From positions 1 through 57,647 of the forward strand of contig NZ_DJUR01000017.1 in the NCBI RefSeq assembly GCF_002440555.1: 57,647 bases of DNA, in the 5' to 3' direction. This DNA comes from Aerococcus sp. UBA6277. Its GTDB lineage: Bacteria; Bacillota; Bacilli; Lactobacillales; Aerococcaceae. The position numbers and the translations under genes were made by a program. Below the pieces are notes generated by a model, which saw only the letters and a list, made by a program, of their open reading frames with translations, did no database searches and was not told the DNA's origin. Shown piece by piece: positions 1 through 7,666 of the stretch. How positions within the stretch are numbered: position 1 is the first letter of the stretch; each line of letters opens with the position of its first letter.

Positions 1-24
1 TATATTATACCATACGTATGACAC

Positions 25-53
25 TTGTTTATAGCGATAACAATTGCTATAAT
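25..53 (+). promoter_or_regulatory. Promoter of the IS200-type tnpA
   Basis: TTGTTT (25-30) and TATAAT (48-53) are separated by 17 bases, and an AGAGG ribosome site precedes the ATG at 76. The spacer region also holds the small inverted repeat ATAGC/GCTAT (31-50), which could be part of the left end of the element. Confidence 0.55.
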
Positions 54-75
54 GTAGTTAAAGAGGTTTTTACAT

Positions 76-498
76 ATGATAGTGAAAACAAGGACAAATG
101 TTTATGATTTTAATTTCCATTTGGTTTGGGTAACAAAGTATCGTAAAGAAATATTTACAACCATTGAAAAACAAAACGCCATGCAAGATATATTGACGCA
201 TATTTGTGATGAACACGATATTGTCATCCAATCGCTCCAAGTTATGCCTGACCATATCCATATGTTGATTTCGTTCAACCCTAAACATGCCGCAAGTAGT
301 ATCGTCAAAACACTTAAAGGGAAATCTGCCCGTCTATGGTTCAAAGCATATCCAGAAACAAAAGCAATGTTATGGGGTGGCCATTTATGGACACCTAGTT
401 ATTTCATGTCAACAGTAGGCAGTATGTCTAAAGAAACTGTTAAAAAGTATATAGAAAATCAATTAACGGAATACAATGACGGTCGCCCTAGAACTTGA
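76..498 (+). CDS. tnpA: IS200/IS605 family transposase TnpA (HUH, Y1)
   Basis: This is a 140-residue single-strand transposase of the Y1 HUH class, which cuts and rejoins hairpin-ended single-stranded DNA. The metal-binding HUH motif is the H60-I-H62 of PDHIHML, and the nucleophile is most likely Tyr125 in KKYIENQ, the usual spacing for the family. Length is normal and the frame is intact, so it may be active. No tnpB/IscB accessory gene follows within the window; sequence left of position 1 is unknown. A small inverted repeat TGTAAT-GA-ATTACA (about 507-520) just after the stop may belong to the right end. The gene runs convergently into the small membrane protein at 516-797. Confidence 0.9.
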   Translation: MIVKTRTNVYDFNFHLVWVTKYRKEIFTTIEKQNAMQDILTHICDEHDIVIQSLQVMPDHIHMLISFNPKHAASSIVKTLKGKSARLWFKAYPETKAMLWGGHLWTPSYFMSTVGSMSKETVKKYIENQLTEYNDGRPRT

Positions 499-515
499 TT
501 CATCCATGTAATGAA

Positions 516-797
516 TTACACGGTTTTCTCAAGGGGTGACTTTAAATAAAATTGTCCTAGACTATCTTGTGTTTGGTCAATTTGATCCCACTTAGATTTG
601 ATTAAAAAGCCCGCAAAAGGCAGGATACATGCAGACATTAGTGAAATCACTGTAGAGACATTCGTGGTCAAGTTTTCTAGTAAACCCAGTCCTTGCGCGT
701 TGCCTTGGAAAGTTAATAGGGCAACATATAAGATGGGTGCAATAACCAGTAATATAATCACAAAATGTACCATTCGACTTAAATTTTTTCTGGTCAT
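516..797 (-). CDS. Small membrane protein coupled to an RpiR fragment
   Basis: This 93-residue protein has two predicted transmembrane helices (about residues 10-30 and 48-68) and no recognised domain. Its ATG overlaps the TGA of the upstream RpiR fragment in an ATGA arrangement (794-797), so the two were translationally coupled. The C-terminal tail ends 18 bases from the tnpA stop codon, so the tail may have been altered by the insertion. I do not recognise the function. The coupling suggests a role in the same sugar or amino-sugar regulon as the regulator, but that is inference. Confidence 0.55.
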   Translation of the reverse strand: MTRKNLSRMVHFVIILLVIAPILYVALLTFQGNAQGLGLLENLTTNVSTVISLMSACILPFAGFLIKSKWDQIDQTQDSLGQFYLKSPLEKTV

Positions 798-1195
798 AGG
801 TCACGCTCCTCATTTTCTTTCTGTAATCGTTCTTGTTTTCGCACATATTCAAAATAGGCGATTGCTAATAAGTTGGTGGCTTGGTGGATAGGTAACATAG
901 ATGCAAAGGCTTCATCCTTATAATCAAAGCGTGTTGTTTTAAAATAAATTGTATAATCGGCTAAGCTAGCTAATAAACTGGTATGCATTTCACTCACCGC
1001 AATCAGGATGGCCCCTTTACTCTTAAAGATTTTCAATTCTCGTTCAATCAATGCCACATTGCCGCTAAAAGACGCCACAATCAGCACATCTCCAGGTTTA
1101 ATAGATGCACTCGCAATTTTTAGCTCCAAAGGTGCTGAAATATCGATAGAAAATTTATTGTTCAATTTTATTGAGACAAGTTTTCTAACCCGCAC
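794..1195 (-). pseudogene. RpiR/MurR-family regulator, 5'-truncated (SIS domain only)
   Basis: The 133 codons correspond to the C-terminal sugar-isomerase (SIS) domain of an RpiR-family transcription factor, recognisable by the GDVLIVASFSGN loop and the downstream AILIAVSE strand. Family members are about 280 residues with an N-terminal helix-turn-helix, and that half is missing. The open frame begins with a fortuitous GTG at 1195 inside the motif AGGGTGCGGG, close to the terminator at 1233-1271, so no promoter or ribosome site is evident. I read it as a deletion remnant that cannot bind DNA by itself. It overlaps the start of the small membrane gene by four bases. Confidence 0.75.
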
Positions 1196-1232
1196 CCTGT
1201 TCCGAAATTAGGAAATCGGCCCAAGAATAATC

Positions 1233-1271
1233 AAAAAAAGACAGAGGCCTTAGGTAAATAGGCTTTCTGTC
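1233..1271 (-). terminator. Rho-independent terminator of the 1331-1585 gene
   Basis: Read on the minus strand, GACAGA and GCC pair with GGC and TCTGTC and are followed by seven T residues. It lies about 60 bases after the stop codon of the small membrane gene, which supports that gene being transcribed. Confidence 0.7.
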
Positions 1272-1330
1272 AGCTTAGATGTGTTTCTTTATTTTGCAAG
1301 AAGTTATGGCAATAATACGCCCGAATAGAT

Positions 1331-1585
1331 CTAGACCCGAATTATAATGGCGACGAGTAAGATAAGCCCTTCTCCGGCTAGTTTCCGAAAAATTTCTGGT
1401 TCTCGAAGTCTTGCGAAGACTTCTGAATATCTAATGGCTAAAGGTAGTTTGGAGGCTAGGAAGAGGAAGAGCATGAAAATGATCATAGCGTAATCCCCCA
1501 TTAAAATCAGTGTTGCGGTGGTTAGAAATAGGAATAATGCGATGAGGTTAATAAGCCAACCCAATATCCGTATAGTCATCTTCAT
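1331..1585 (-). CDS. Hypothetical small membrane protein
   Basis: The 84-residue product is very hydrophobic, with helices at about residues 5-25, 28-48 and 70-84, and a charged central segment (RYSEVFARLREPEIFRK). I do not recognise a family. The ATG at 1585 has a second in-frame ATG two codons later and no strong ribosome site. The downstream terminator at 1233-1271 and membrane-like composition favour a real gene. It stands alone between the dus gene and the RpiR fragment. Confidence 0.5.
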   Translation of the reverse strand: MKMTIRILGWLINLIALFLFLTTATLILMGDYAMIIFMLFLFLASKLPLAIRYSEVFARLREPEIFRKLAGEGLILLVAIIIRV

Positions 1586-1696
1586 ACCGTCTTATCGAAT
1601 CAAGTTAAGGACCTGATACTTTTCTTCTATAAATATCTGCTATCATAACTGCTTCCGTGTTCACCCTTATAATATCAAAAATTTTAGAAACCACCT

Positions 1697-1725
1697 AAAA
1701 AAGACCACGTGAAAGTGGCCTTTTT
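1697..1725. terminator. Bidirectional terminator after dus
   Basis: The hairpin AAAAAG-a-CCAC / GTGG-c-CTTTTT has an A tract on one side and a T tract on the other. It sits 20 bases beyond the dus stop codon and would stop minus-strand transcription. Confidence 0.7.
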
Positions 1726-1743
1726 ATCATATTCGCAATTATA

Positions 1744-2724
1744 TTATGCATCCGCTAGGTATTTTTCTTCAAATTCATCTAGCAATGCGCGTGCTTCTTC
1801 CGTTGATTCAGTTTCCATTAGGCCAATCCGTAAGTCGTTGGCACCACGGAATGAGCGGATGTAGATTTTAAAGAAACGACGTAATGGTTTATATGGACGA
1901 CCGTCTTTGGCAGCATTTTCGTCGAACAAATCCAAGTGGTATCTGAATAAATCCAACAATTCTTTTGGCGAGTGGTCACGTGCTTCTTCTTCAAAGGCAA
2001 ATGGATTATGGAAAATCCCACGACCAATCATGACGCCGTCAACACCGTATTTATCCACTAATTCTTGACCGACTTGACGGTTTGGAATATCACCATTAAT
2101 GGTTAATAAGGTTTGTGGTGCGATTTCGTCGCGTAGTTTTTTGATTTCTGGAATCAATTCCCAGTGAGCGTCTACTTTAGACATTTCCGTCTTGGTCCGT
2201 AAATGAATCGATAAATTGGCAATATCTTGCTTTAACAACAGACTAAGCCATTCTTTATATTCTTCCGTGTCTTGGTGGCCAAGTCTTGTTTTCACTGAAA
2301 CGGGTAGGCCACCTTCTTTAGCTGCTTGAATTAATTCAACCGCTACATCTGGACGGAGGATTAACCCTGATCCTCGACCGTGTTTAAACACGTTAGGTGC
2401 TGGGCATCCCATGTTAATATCTAAACCAGCATAGCCCATTTCATTCATCCCTTTAGCCATTGCCGCAAAATGATCAGGGTTGTCTCCCCAGATATGCGCT
2501 ACGATAGGCTTTTCATCTTCTGTAAATAGTAATCGTGAATTTAATGAATCGCGACCTTTTGGATGTACATATGATTCTGAATTGGTAAATTCAGTAAAAT
2601 AAACATCTGGTTTAGCTGCTTTTTGAACTACATGACGAAAAACAGTATCTGTCACATCTTCCATTGGCGCTAAAATAAAAAATGGTCGTGGCAATTCTTG
2701 CCAAAAGTTTTTCTTTTCTTCCAC
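1744..2724 (-). CDS. dus: tRNA-dihydrouridine synthase (Dus family)
   Basis: This FMN enzyme reduces specific uridines in tRNA to dihydrouridine. The TIM-barrel landmarks are [10 protein letters not shown] near the N-terminus, [19 protein letters not shown] with the catalytic Cys, VKTRLG, and DGVMIGRG near the phosphate-binding end. The frame opens upstream at 2763, but I choose the GTG at 2724: it is preceded by AGAAAGGA about 7 bases upstream, and the 13 extra codons look like leader sequence. The resulting 326 residues match the family length. It is a single-gene unit ending at the terminator at 1697-1725. Which uridine position it modifies cannot be decided from sequence. Confidence 0.9.
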   Translation of the reverse strand: MEEKKNFWQELPRPFFILAPMEDVTDTVFRHVVQKAAKPDVYFTEFTNSESYVHPKGRDSLNSRLLFTEDEKPIVAHIWGDNPDHFAAMAKGMNEMGYAGLDINMGCPAPNVFKHGRGSGLILRPDVAVELIQAAKEGGLPVSVKTRLGHQDTEEYKEWLSLLLKQDIANLSIHLRTKTEMSKVDAHWELIPEIKKLRDEIAPQTLLTINGDIPNRQVGQELVDKYGVDGVMIGRGIFHNPFAFEEEARDHSPKELLDLFRYHLDLFDENAAKDGRPYKPLRRFFKIYIRSFRGANDLRIGLMETESTEEARALLDEFEEKYLADA

Positions 2725-2923
2725 AATAAATTCCTTTCTCTTTTTCTTATATATTGAATACAAAATAAAAAAGCTATTCGCTTTTTTACTTACTCTAGAA
2801 TTTTTGCTTACAGCGTTACATTATCTCAAATCTGAACCACAATTGGAAGCAAAATATCTTATATCATCATTATATTTTATTCTCTCGAAACTTACCCTAA
2901 ATTAGTATCATCTCCTTTTTATT

Positions 2924-2939
2924 TGTGATATAATTCACA
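2924..2939. promoter_or_regulatory. CRP/FNR-family-like operator upstream of gldA
   Basis: TGTGA-TATAAT-TCACA is an exact match to the TGTGA-N6-TCACA consensus bound by CRP-superfamily regulators, including ArcR/Flp types in Firmicutes. The six central bases are themselves a perfect -10 hexamer, so occupancy could block or reposition RNA polymerase. No regulator of this family is in the window. Confidence 0.5.
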
Positions 2940-2962
2940 TGTAAATAGGATTAACAGTTTTC

Positions 2963-2991
2963 TTGCTTTTTATATATGTGGTTTCTATTGT
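2963..2991 (+). promoter_or_regulatory. Possible gldA promoter
   Basis: TTGCTT (2963-2968) and TATTGT (2986-2991) are spaced by 17 bases and lie 31 bases upstream of the gldA ATG. The TATAAT at 2929-2934 is an alternative -10 but lacks a good -35. Confidence 0.4.
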
Positions 2992-3022
2992 GAATTTTGT
3001 GACATAAACTAGGAGGTTTATT

Positions 3023-4123
3023 ATGGTTAGGGTATTTGCAAGTCCGGCACATTATGTTCAAGGTAAAAATATTTTAACAAGTCAAGTAGCTGTAGACTAC
3101 ATTCAAAAGTTAGGTGATAAGGCCTTACTGCTAGCAGATGATGTTGTTTGGGAAATTGTTGGGGAAACCCTAACTGACTCATTGACGGCAGCTGGCATGA
3201 CCATTATCCGTGAGCCTTTCCAAGGTGAAGCTTCTACTGCAGAGATTGATCGCGTAACGAAAATTGGTCAAGACAATGATGTAAATCTTGTTTTAGCACT
3301 AGGTGGTGGGAAAGCTATTGATGCAGGGAAAGCCATTGCAGATGACCTACAGTCACCAGTAGCTATTTTACCAACCGTTGCTTCTACAGATGCACCAACT
3401 TCTGCGCTATCTGTTATTTACTCTGAGGAAGGCGCCTTTGAGAAATACCGATTCTACAAGAAGAATCCCGATCTAGTCCTATTAGATAGTCAAATTATTG
3501 CGCAAGCACCAGCTCGTTTCTTCGCTTCAGGAATCGCTGATGCACTGGCAACTGCAGTTGAAATGCGACCAACGATGACCGGTAACCACGATACCATGGC
3601 CGGTGGGAAAACAACTTTAGCTGCTCAAGCGATTGGAGACAAGAGCAAGGAAGTCTTGTTCGCTGACGGAGTTAAAGCTTTTAAATCCGTTGAAAAACAT
3701 GTAGTCACACCAGCAGTTGAGAATGTTATTGAAGCCAATACGCTTCTTAGTGGACTGGGCTTTGAATCTGGTGGTCTTGCAGCTGCCCACGCTATCCATA
3801 ATGGTTTCACAGCTTTAGAAGGTGACATTCATCACCTAACCCACGGTGAAAAAGTTGCTTATGGTACGCTAACACAACTCTTTATGGAAAATCGTCCAAC
3901 TGAAGAGATTGATGCTTACATCGACCTGTATCAAGCTTTAAACTTACCTACTACCCTAAAAGAATTACACTTGGATCCTGAAGACCGTGACGCCTTGATT
4001 CGCGTGGGTAAACAGGCCACAATTGAAGGGGAAACAATTCACAACATGCCATATATCGTCACAGCTGAAGACGTTGCAGATGCCTTGATTGCTGTAGATG
4101 CATACGTAACCGGCCGCAAATAA
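3023..4123 (+). CDS. gldA: Glycerol dehydrogenase
   Basis: This NAD-dependent, zinc-containing dehydrogenase converts glycerol to dihydroxyacetone in the cytoplasm. The nucleotide-binding GGGK is at about residues 94-97 and the family signature STDAPTSALS at 121-130. The metal ligands are Asp173 in GIADALAT, His256 in AAAHAIHNG and His274 in HLTHGEKVAYG. The 366-residue length is typical. AGGAGG lies 7 bases before the ATG. It is monocistronic, bounded by its own promoter region and the terminator at 4155-4182. No dihydroxyacetone kinase is nearby, so further use of the product must be encoded elsewhere. Confidence 0.95.
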   Translation: MVRVFASPAHYVQGKNILTSQVAVDYIQKLGDKALLLADDVVWEIVGETLTDSLTAAGMTIIREPFQGEASTAEIDRVTKIGQDNDVNLVLALGGGKAIDAGKAIADDLQSPVAILPTVASTDAPTSALSVIYSEEGAFEKYRFYKKNPDLVLLDSQIIAQAPARFFASGIADALATAVEMRPTMTGNHDTMAGGKTTLAAQAIGDKSKEVLFADGVKAFKSVEKHVVTPAVENVIEANTLLSGLGFESGGLAAAHAIHNGFTALEGDIHHLTHGEKVAYGTLTQLFMENRPTEEIDAYIDLYQALNLPTTLKELHLDPEDRDALIRVGKQATIEGETIHNMPYIVTAEDVADALIAVDAYVTGRK

Positions 4124-4154
4124 GCATAAAAATGACCAATTCCAAAATTGAAAG

Positions 4155-4182
4155 CGACTGAGATATACTCAGTCGTTTTTTT
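4155..4182 (+). terminator. gldA terminator
   Basis: CGACTGAG and CTCAGTCG form a perfect 8-bp stem with a 5-base loop followed by seven T residues. It lies 30 bases after the gldA stop. Confidence 0.85.
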
Positions 4183-4204
4183 ACATGTAACTTAAAAAGA
4201 TGAT

Positions 4205-4945
4205 TTAATGCCATAAGAAGTCCATGTATAGGTGGTTTTGTGCTGCCCATGTAGCTTCTGAGTGGTCCCCCCCTGCTGCTAAATGCATATAAGTTTCACC
4301 ACCACGATCTAAGAATGCTTGCTCAAGATAACCAGCCTGCTCTAAGCGATCTTGATTCACTTCTTGGTCACCAAAGGACAAGTATAATCGAGTGTCTTGG
4401 TCGATAGATTGGCGTCCCAATTCAGCCACTAATTCATCAAAACAAAAACCAAAAGCTGGTGATAATGCGGCAACTTTAGAAAAAGTCTCATTATGAACAA
4501 CTCCACCATAATAAGCCATTAAGCCACCCATAGAGGAACCAGCAATTGCTGTTCCCATGCGCCCCGCAATAGTTGGATAGTTATCATCAATAAATGGTTT
4601 TAGGTCATTAACTAGCCAATCCATAAAATGATCGCCATAACCATCAATTTGACCAAAATGCGCAGTATCTACTGAATAGGGACAATATTCACGGAGACGC
4701 TCACCGTCTTCATGGCTGCACTCAATCCCTACAACAATCAGCTCTTTATTGTAGGTACCCAGAAAATCCAATAAATCCCAAGACCTTCCATAAGTCGCCA
4801 TCTCGTCAAAGAATAAGTTATGCCCATCAAACATGTAAAGAACAGGATAGCGTTCTTTACTTTCTGATAGACGATCTGGTAAATACAAGTGGATTTGTTT
4901 ATCCACATCCTTAAATGGAAAATAAAAAGCAAATTGTTCAAACAT
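4205..4945 (-). CDS. Putative esterase, alpha/beta hydrolase (esterase D/Fes type)
   Basis: The 246-residue protein has the PF00756-type layout: VLYMFDGHNLF near residue 40, the nucleophile elbow GSSMGG with Ser138, and a terminal GGDHSEATW carrying the likely catalytic His. No signal peptide is seen. The frame is open further upstream (to 5170), but that part translates as the C-terminal half of the broken TetR gene. The start at 4945 has AAGGAG nine bases upstream and begins the hydrolase fold, so I use it. It lies directly behind tetR on the same strand and may once have been co-transcribed. Substrate is unknown. Confidence 0.8.
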   Translation of the reverse strand: MFEQFAFYFPFKDVDKQIHLYLPDRLSESKERYPVLYMFDGHNLFFDEMATYGRSWDLLDFLGTYNKELIVVGIECSHEDGERLREYCPYSVDTAHFGQIDGYGDHFMDWLVNDLKPFIDDNYPTIAGRMGTAIAGSSMGGLMAYYGGVVHNETFSKVAALSPAFGFCFDELVAELGRQSIDQDTRLYLSFGDQEVNQDRLEQAGYLEQAFLDRGGETYMHLAAGGDHSEATWAAQNHLYMDFLWH

Positions 4946-5562
4946 AGCCGCACATCTCCTTATTGATACTTGCTTTAATATACCGTGTAGAAATAGATGA
5001 ATGACTTCACTAAAATTCATTAAATGATATTTCTCCGCATCCGGGAAAATATAAGACGCAATCGTTATAAAATAGTCACTAGCAATTGAGTTAGGATCGA
5101 CTTCTTCGGTAAATTGGCTACTAAATGATTGGAAAAGATTCCTACCAGGACCTCTATATTTATCTATCAATAACTTATAAAGTGCTTCTTTAGTTTCTTT
5201 ATCAGCATTAAGTCTATATCTTTTAACATGCTATAAATATCAATTGGATTCGTTTCCTGTAAATACAAGGTCATCTCCATTTAAGTTTCTTCCATAGTCA
5301 ATTGTTCATTCGCAACAAAGTTAATAAGTTCTTTCTCTACCTCGTTAGCAACTGATTCTAATACCGCTACATAAAGTGTTTGTTTATTCTTAAAATGATG
5401 ATATAGATCTTGTTGAGTTGTTCCACCCTCTTCAGCAATCATGCGTGTGGAGGTCTTCTCATACCCAATTGACATAAAGTTTTCGTGTGCAACTGCTGTA
5501 ATTCTTTGCCTGGTTGTCGGATTTTTTTCTGATAATGAAGCCATTCCTTTTAAATATTCCAT
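4946..5562 (-). pseudogene. TetR/AcrR-family regulator, disrupted
   Basis: The N-terminal helix-turn-helix is intact (ASLSEKNPTTRQRITAVA, then EEGGTTQQDLYHHFKNK), but an in-frame TAA occurs at 5281-5283. Translation resumes in the same frame after the stop, then needs a one-base shift near 5210 (around GACTTAATGCTGAT). After the shift it reads a normal TetR ligand domain (ADKETKEALYKLLIDKYRGP) up to the esterase start, without its own stop codon. There are thus at least two lesions. The ATG chosen is the one nearest the conserved start; other ATG and TTG codons lie upstream. It faces the palindrome at 5629-5650, its probable operator, and the crtM relic beyond. Confidence 0.8.
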
Positions 5563-5628
5563 TTCATTATAAGGCAAAAATACTTAAACAGGTATTGTTA
5601 ATTACTTTTATTAGCTTTATACTAAACG

Positions 5629-5650
5629 AAACTTATCAATTGATAAGTTT
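5629..5650. promoter_or_regulatory. 22-bp perfect palindrome, probable TetR operator
   Basis: The half-site AAACTTATCAA is followed by its exact reverse complement. It sits between the divergent tetR pseudogene and the crtM-uvsE unit, the usual place for a TetR autoregulatory operator. Its perfection contrasts with the decay of the regulator. Confidence 0.6.
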
Positions 5651-5654
5651 ATGA

Positions 5655-5873
5655 TTTTTAAAAAGCGAGCGATATGAAAAAATTCATAACCATATCGAAG
5701 CATTTCACCCGAAAGCTCGTCTACAACTTGTGGCATCAGCTACTATTTGCCAAAGTATTGAAACGGTTATTCAAGAAGATTGCTACAATTGTTTCCCTAA
5801 GCGCCAGTACACTAGCAAATTAAAAAGAGCACAATTAATTCAACAAGCTCACCAAACTATCAGGACATCATGA
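5655..5873 (+). pseudogene. crtM: crtM relic (C-terminal end of a dehydrosqualene/phytoene synthase)
   Basis: This 72-codon open frame has no start codon. It ends in TGA 13 bases before uvsE. Its translation contains IEAFHPKARLQLVASATICQ, then KRQYTSKLKRAQLI. From memory of the Staphylococcus aureus protein, this matches the C-terminal pattern of CrtM (SIEAQPIIELAARIY ... ERVFVEKRKKAKLF). The N-terminal three quarters, with both aspartate-rich motifs, are absent; the frame begins right after the operator palindrome, as if a deletion joined promoter to C-terminus. The match is by eye and modest in length, but the crtN relic just downstream of uvsE makes it likely. Confidence 0.6.
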
Positions 5874-5886
5874 GAAAGAAGGTCAT

Positions 5887-7161
5887 ATGATGAATTCAAC
5901 AATAAAGGTTGGTTACGCCTGCTTGAACCTAGACTTAGATCGAGGGTTTAAAACTTGTCGTTTTGCTAATTTAACTAATGAAAAATGGATTGAGTTAATT
6001 AGCTGGAATTTAGAAACACTTAAGCAAATGTTGATTTACACTGCAGACCACAACATTCAAATGTTACGGTTATCAAGTGATTTAATTCCTTTTGCAACTA
6101 AGGCTAAAGATGATGTTAATTTAGACTGGCAGGTATATTTTCAAGATGAATTCGATGCACTAAAGAAGCTCATAAAGAATTTAGACATCCGCATATCCTT
6201 TCACCCTGGTCAATATACTGTGCTAAATTCACCAAAGGAGGATGTAGTAGAACGCGCAATTGCTGATTTGGATTATCATGCCGATTTGTTGGCGTTATTG
6301 GGCGGTGATCAAAGTAATAAAATGGTGATTCATATTGGTGGTGTGTATGGCGATAAAGACGCCGCAATTCAACGGTTTATTCAAGTAGCTAATAGCCTTT
6401 CTAGTAAGATTCGTCGTCATTTAATCATCGAAAATGATGAGCGCTTATTTAATATTGAAGATGTCTTGTATATTAGTCAACTCACTCACTTACCTGTTGT
6501 ATTTGATAACCTACATTTCAATATATTAAAACCCGAAAATAGCCGTAGCATGAAAACCTATATTGATTTAGCCGGTCAAACTTGGACTACTAATGATGGT
6601 AGACAGGCTATACACTATAGCCAACAAGCGCTAGGTAAAAAACCGGGTGCGCATACTAAAACGACCGCACTTAACCCTTTTATCCATTTCATTCAAAATG
6701 AATTAAGTGGCCCTATAGATATCATGTTAGAAGTAAAAGATAAAAATCGGTCTGCAGAAAAAATCCAATTATATCTTGACCAAGATATTGGGGCTGCCGA
6801 AAAGTTATGGGAGCGTTATAAATATGACGTGATGGCAAAGTCTTTAAATATTTATCATGCCATTAGAAACCTTTTAAAAGATAAAGAGCACACTGATTTT
6901 GAAGCCTTTATCCAATATCTTGAAACTGCTGAAAACTTACCAGAAGATATCGGTAATGAAATAAATGCTGGACAACATATTTGGGGATACTTTAAAAACC
7001 AAGCCACCGATTCTGAGCGTGGTAAGTTTAAACGCAATCAAGAAAGACTACAAAACCAAGAAATATCGATTACACAATTCCGTCGATACTTGAAACAATT
7101 ACTGAAAAAGTACCCAAATCCATATTTAACTGACAGTATTTACTTCAAGCCATTCAAATAG
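5887..7161 (+). CDS. uvsE: UV damage endonuclease UvsE (UVDE family)
   Basis: This metal-dependent TIM-barrel endonuclease nicks DNA 5' of UV photoproducts and abasic sites, starting excision repair independently of UvrABC. Characteristic segments are VGYACLNL, RLSSDLIPFAT, SFHPGQY (104-110), MVIHIGGVYGDK (146-157), LIIENDE (179-185) and PVVFDNLHFN, which supply the His, Glu and Asp metal ligands. At 424 residues it exceeds the roughly 320 of Bacillus-type enzymes; the extra C-terminal region (from about residue 320, ending ITQFRRYLKQLLKKY) is a separate helical extension. GAAAGAAGG precedes two adjacent ATGs (5887 and 5890). It is intact although crtM and crtN on either side are relics. Confidence 0.9.
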   Translation: MMNSTIKVGYACLNLDLDRGFKTCRFANLTNEKWIELISWNLETLKQMLIYTADHNIQMLRLSSDLIPFATKAKDDVNLDWQVYFQDEFDALKKLIKNLDIRISFHPGQYTVLNSPKEDVVERAIADLDYHADLLALLGGDQSNKMVIHIGGVYGDKDAAIQRFIQVANSLSSKIRRHLIIENDERLFNIEDVLYISQLTHLPVVFDNLHFNILKPENSRSMKTYIDLAGQTWTTNDGRQAIHYSQQALGKKPGAHTKTTALNPFIHFIQNELSGPIDIMLEVKDKNRSAEKIQLYLDQDIGAAEKLWERYKYDVMAKSLNIYHAIRNLLKDKEHTDFEAFIQYLETAENLPEDIGNEINAGQHIWGYFKNQATDSERGKFKRNQERLQNQEISITQFRRYLKQLLKKYPNPYLTDSIYFKPFK

Positions 7162-7190
7162 CCACTTGTGATAGGAAGATGATAATAAAA

Positions 7191-7605
7191 ATGACAAAAC
7201 ATGTAATCGTAGTTGGGGCAGATATAGACGATATATCCGCTAGCCGATTAGGACATGCAAGCCATTAAGTAGATATCCACGAGAAAAATGATTAACCAGT
7301 TGGTAAGATGCCCCAATCCAAAAAGGATGATGATATCTTCAGACGTTTCAGAAATTATAATTGAAGGAAAACACGCTACACACCGGAAGATTTTAAAAGT
7401 AAATTTAATGTATACCATGGAGCGACTTTTGGCTTAGGATCTTCTTTGGGGCAAAGTAATCACTTTAGGCTATCTTTAAAGAAAAAAAAAGGGCAACAAT
7501 TTATACTTTGCTGGGTCAAGCAGCCCTCCAGGTGCCGGTGTAGCGATTATACTCTCCTCATAAAAAATTACTGCCGATGAAGTCATGTTGGATGATGGTA
7601 TAAAA
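7191..7605 (+). pseudogene. crtN: crtN relic (diapophytoene/phytoene desaturase)
   Basis: The first codons read TKHVIVVGA, then LGHASH-stop-VDIHEKND-stop-PVGKM: the FAD-binding N-terminus of a CrtN/CrtI desaturase with stops. About 70 codons later come YTPEDFKSKFNVYHGATFGL and, after a one-base shift near 7500, FAGSSSPPGAGVAIILSS. These match the C-terminal end, where the family has a GASTHPGNGVP-like motif. Normal length is about 1500 bases, so more than 1 kb has been lost internally, besides several stops and frameshifts. It lies between uvsE and the TspO-like gene on the same strand. Confidence 0.75.
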
Positions 7606-7666
7606 CCCTCCTCATCATCAATTGTTGAAACAATACTACTGCAATTAAATGGAAAGGAAGATATTC

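Noticed and set aside
5671..5823. 49-codon frame MKKFITISKHFTRK in the crtM relic region
   Set aside because: It is a different frame from the CrtM-like one and shows no ribosome site or family pattern.
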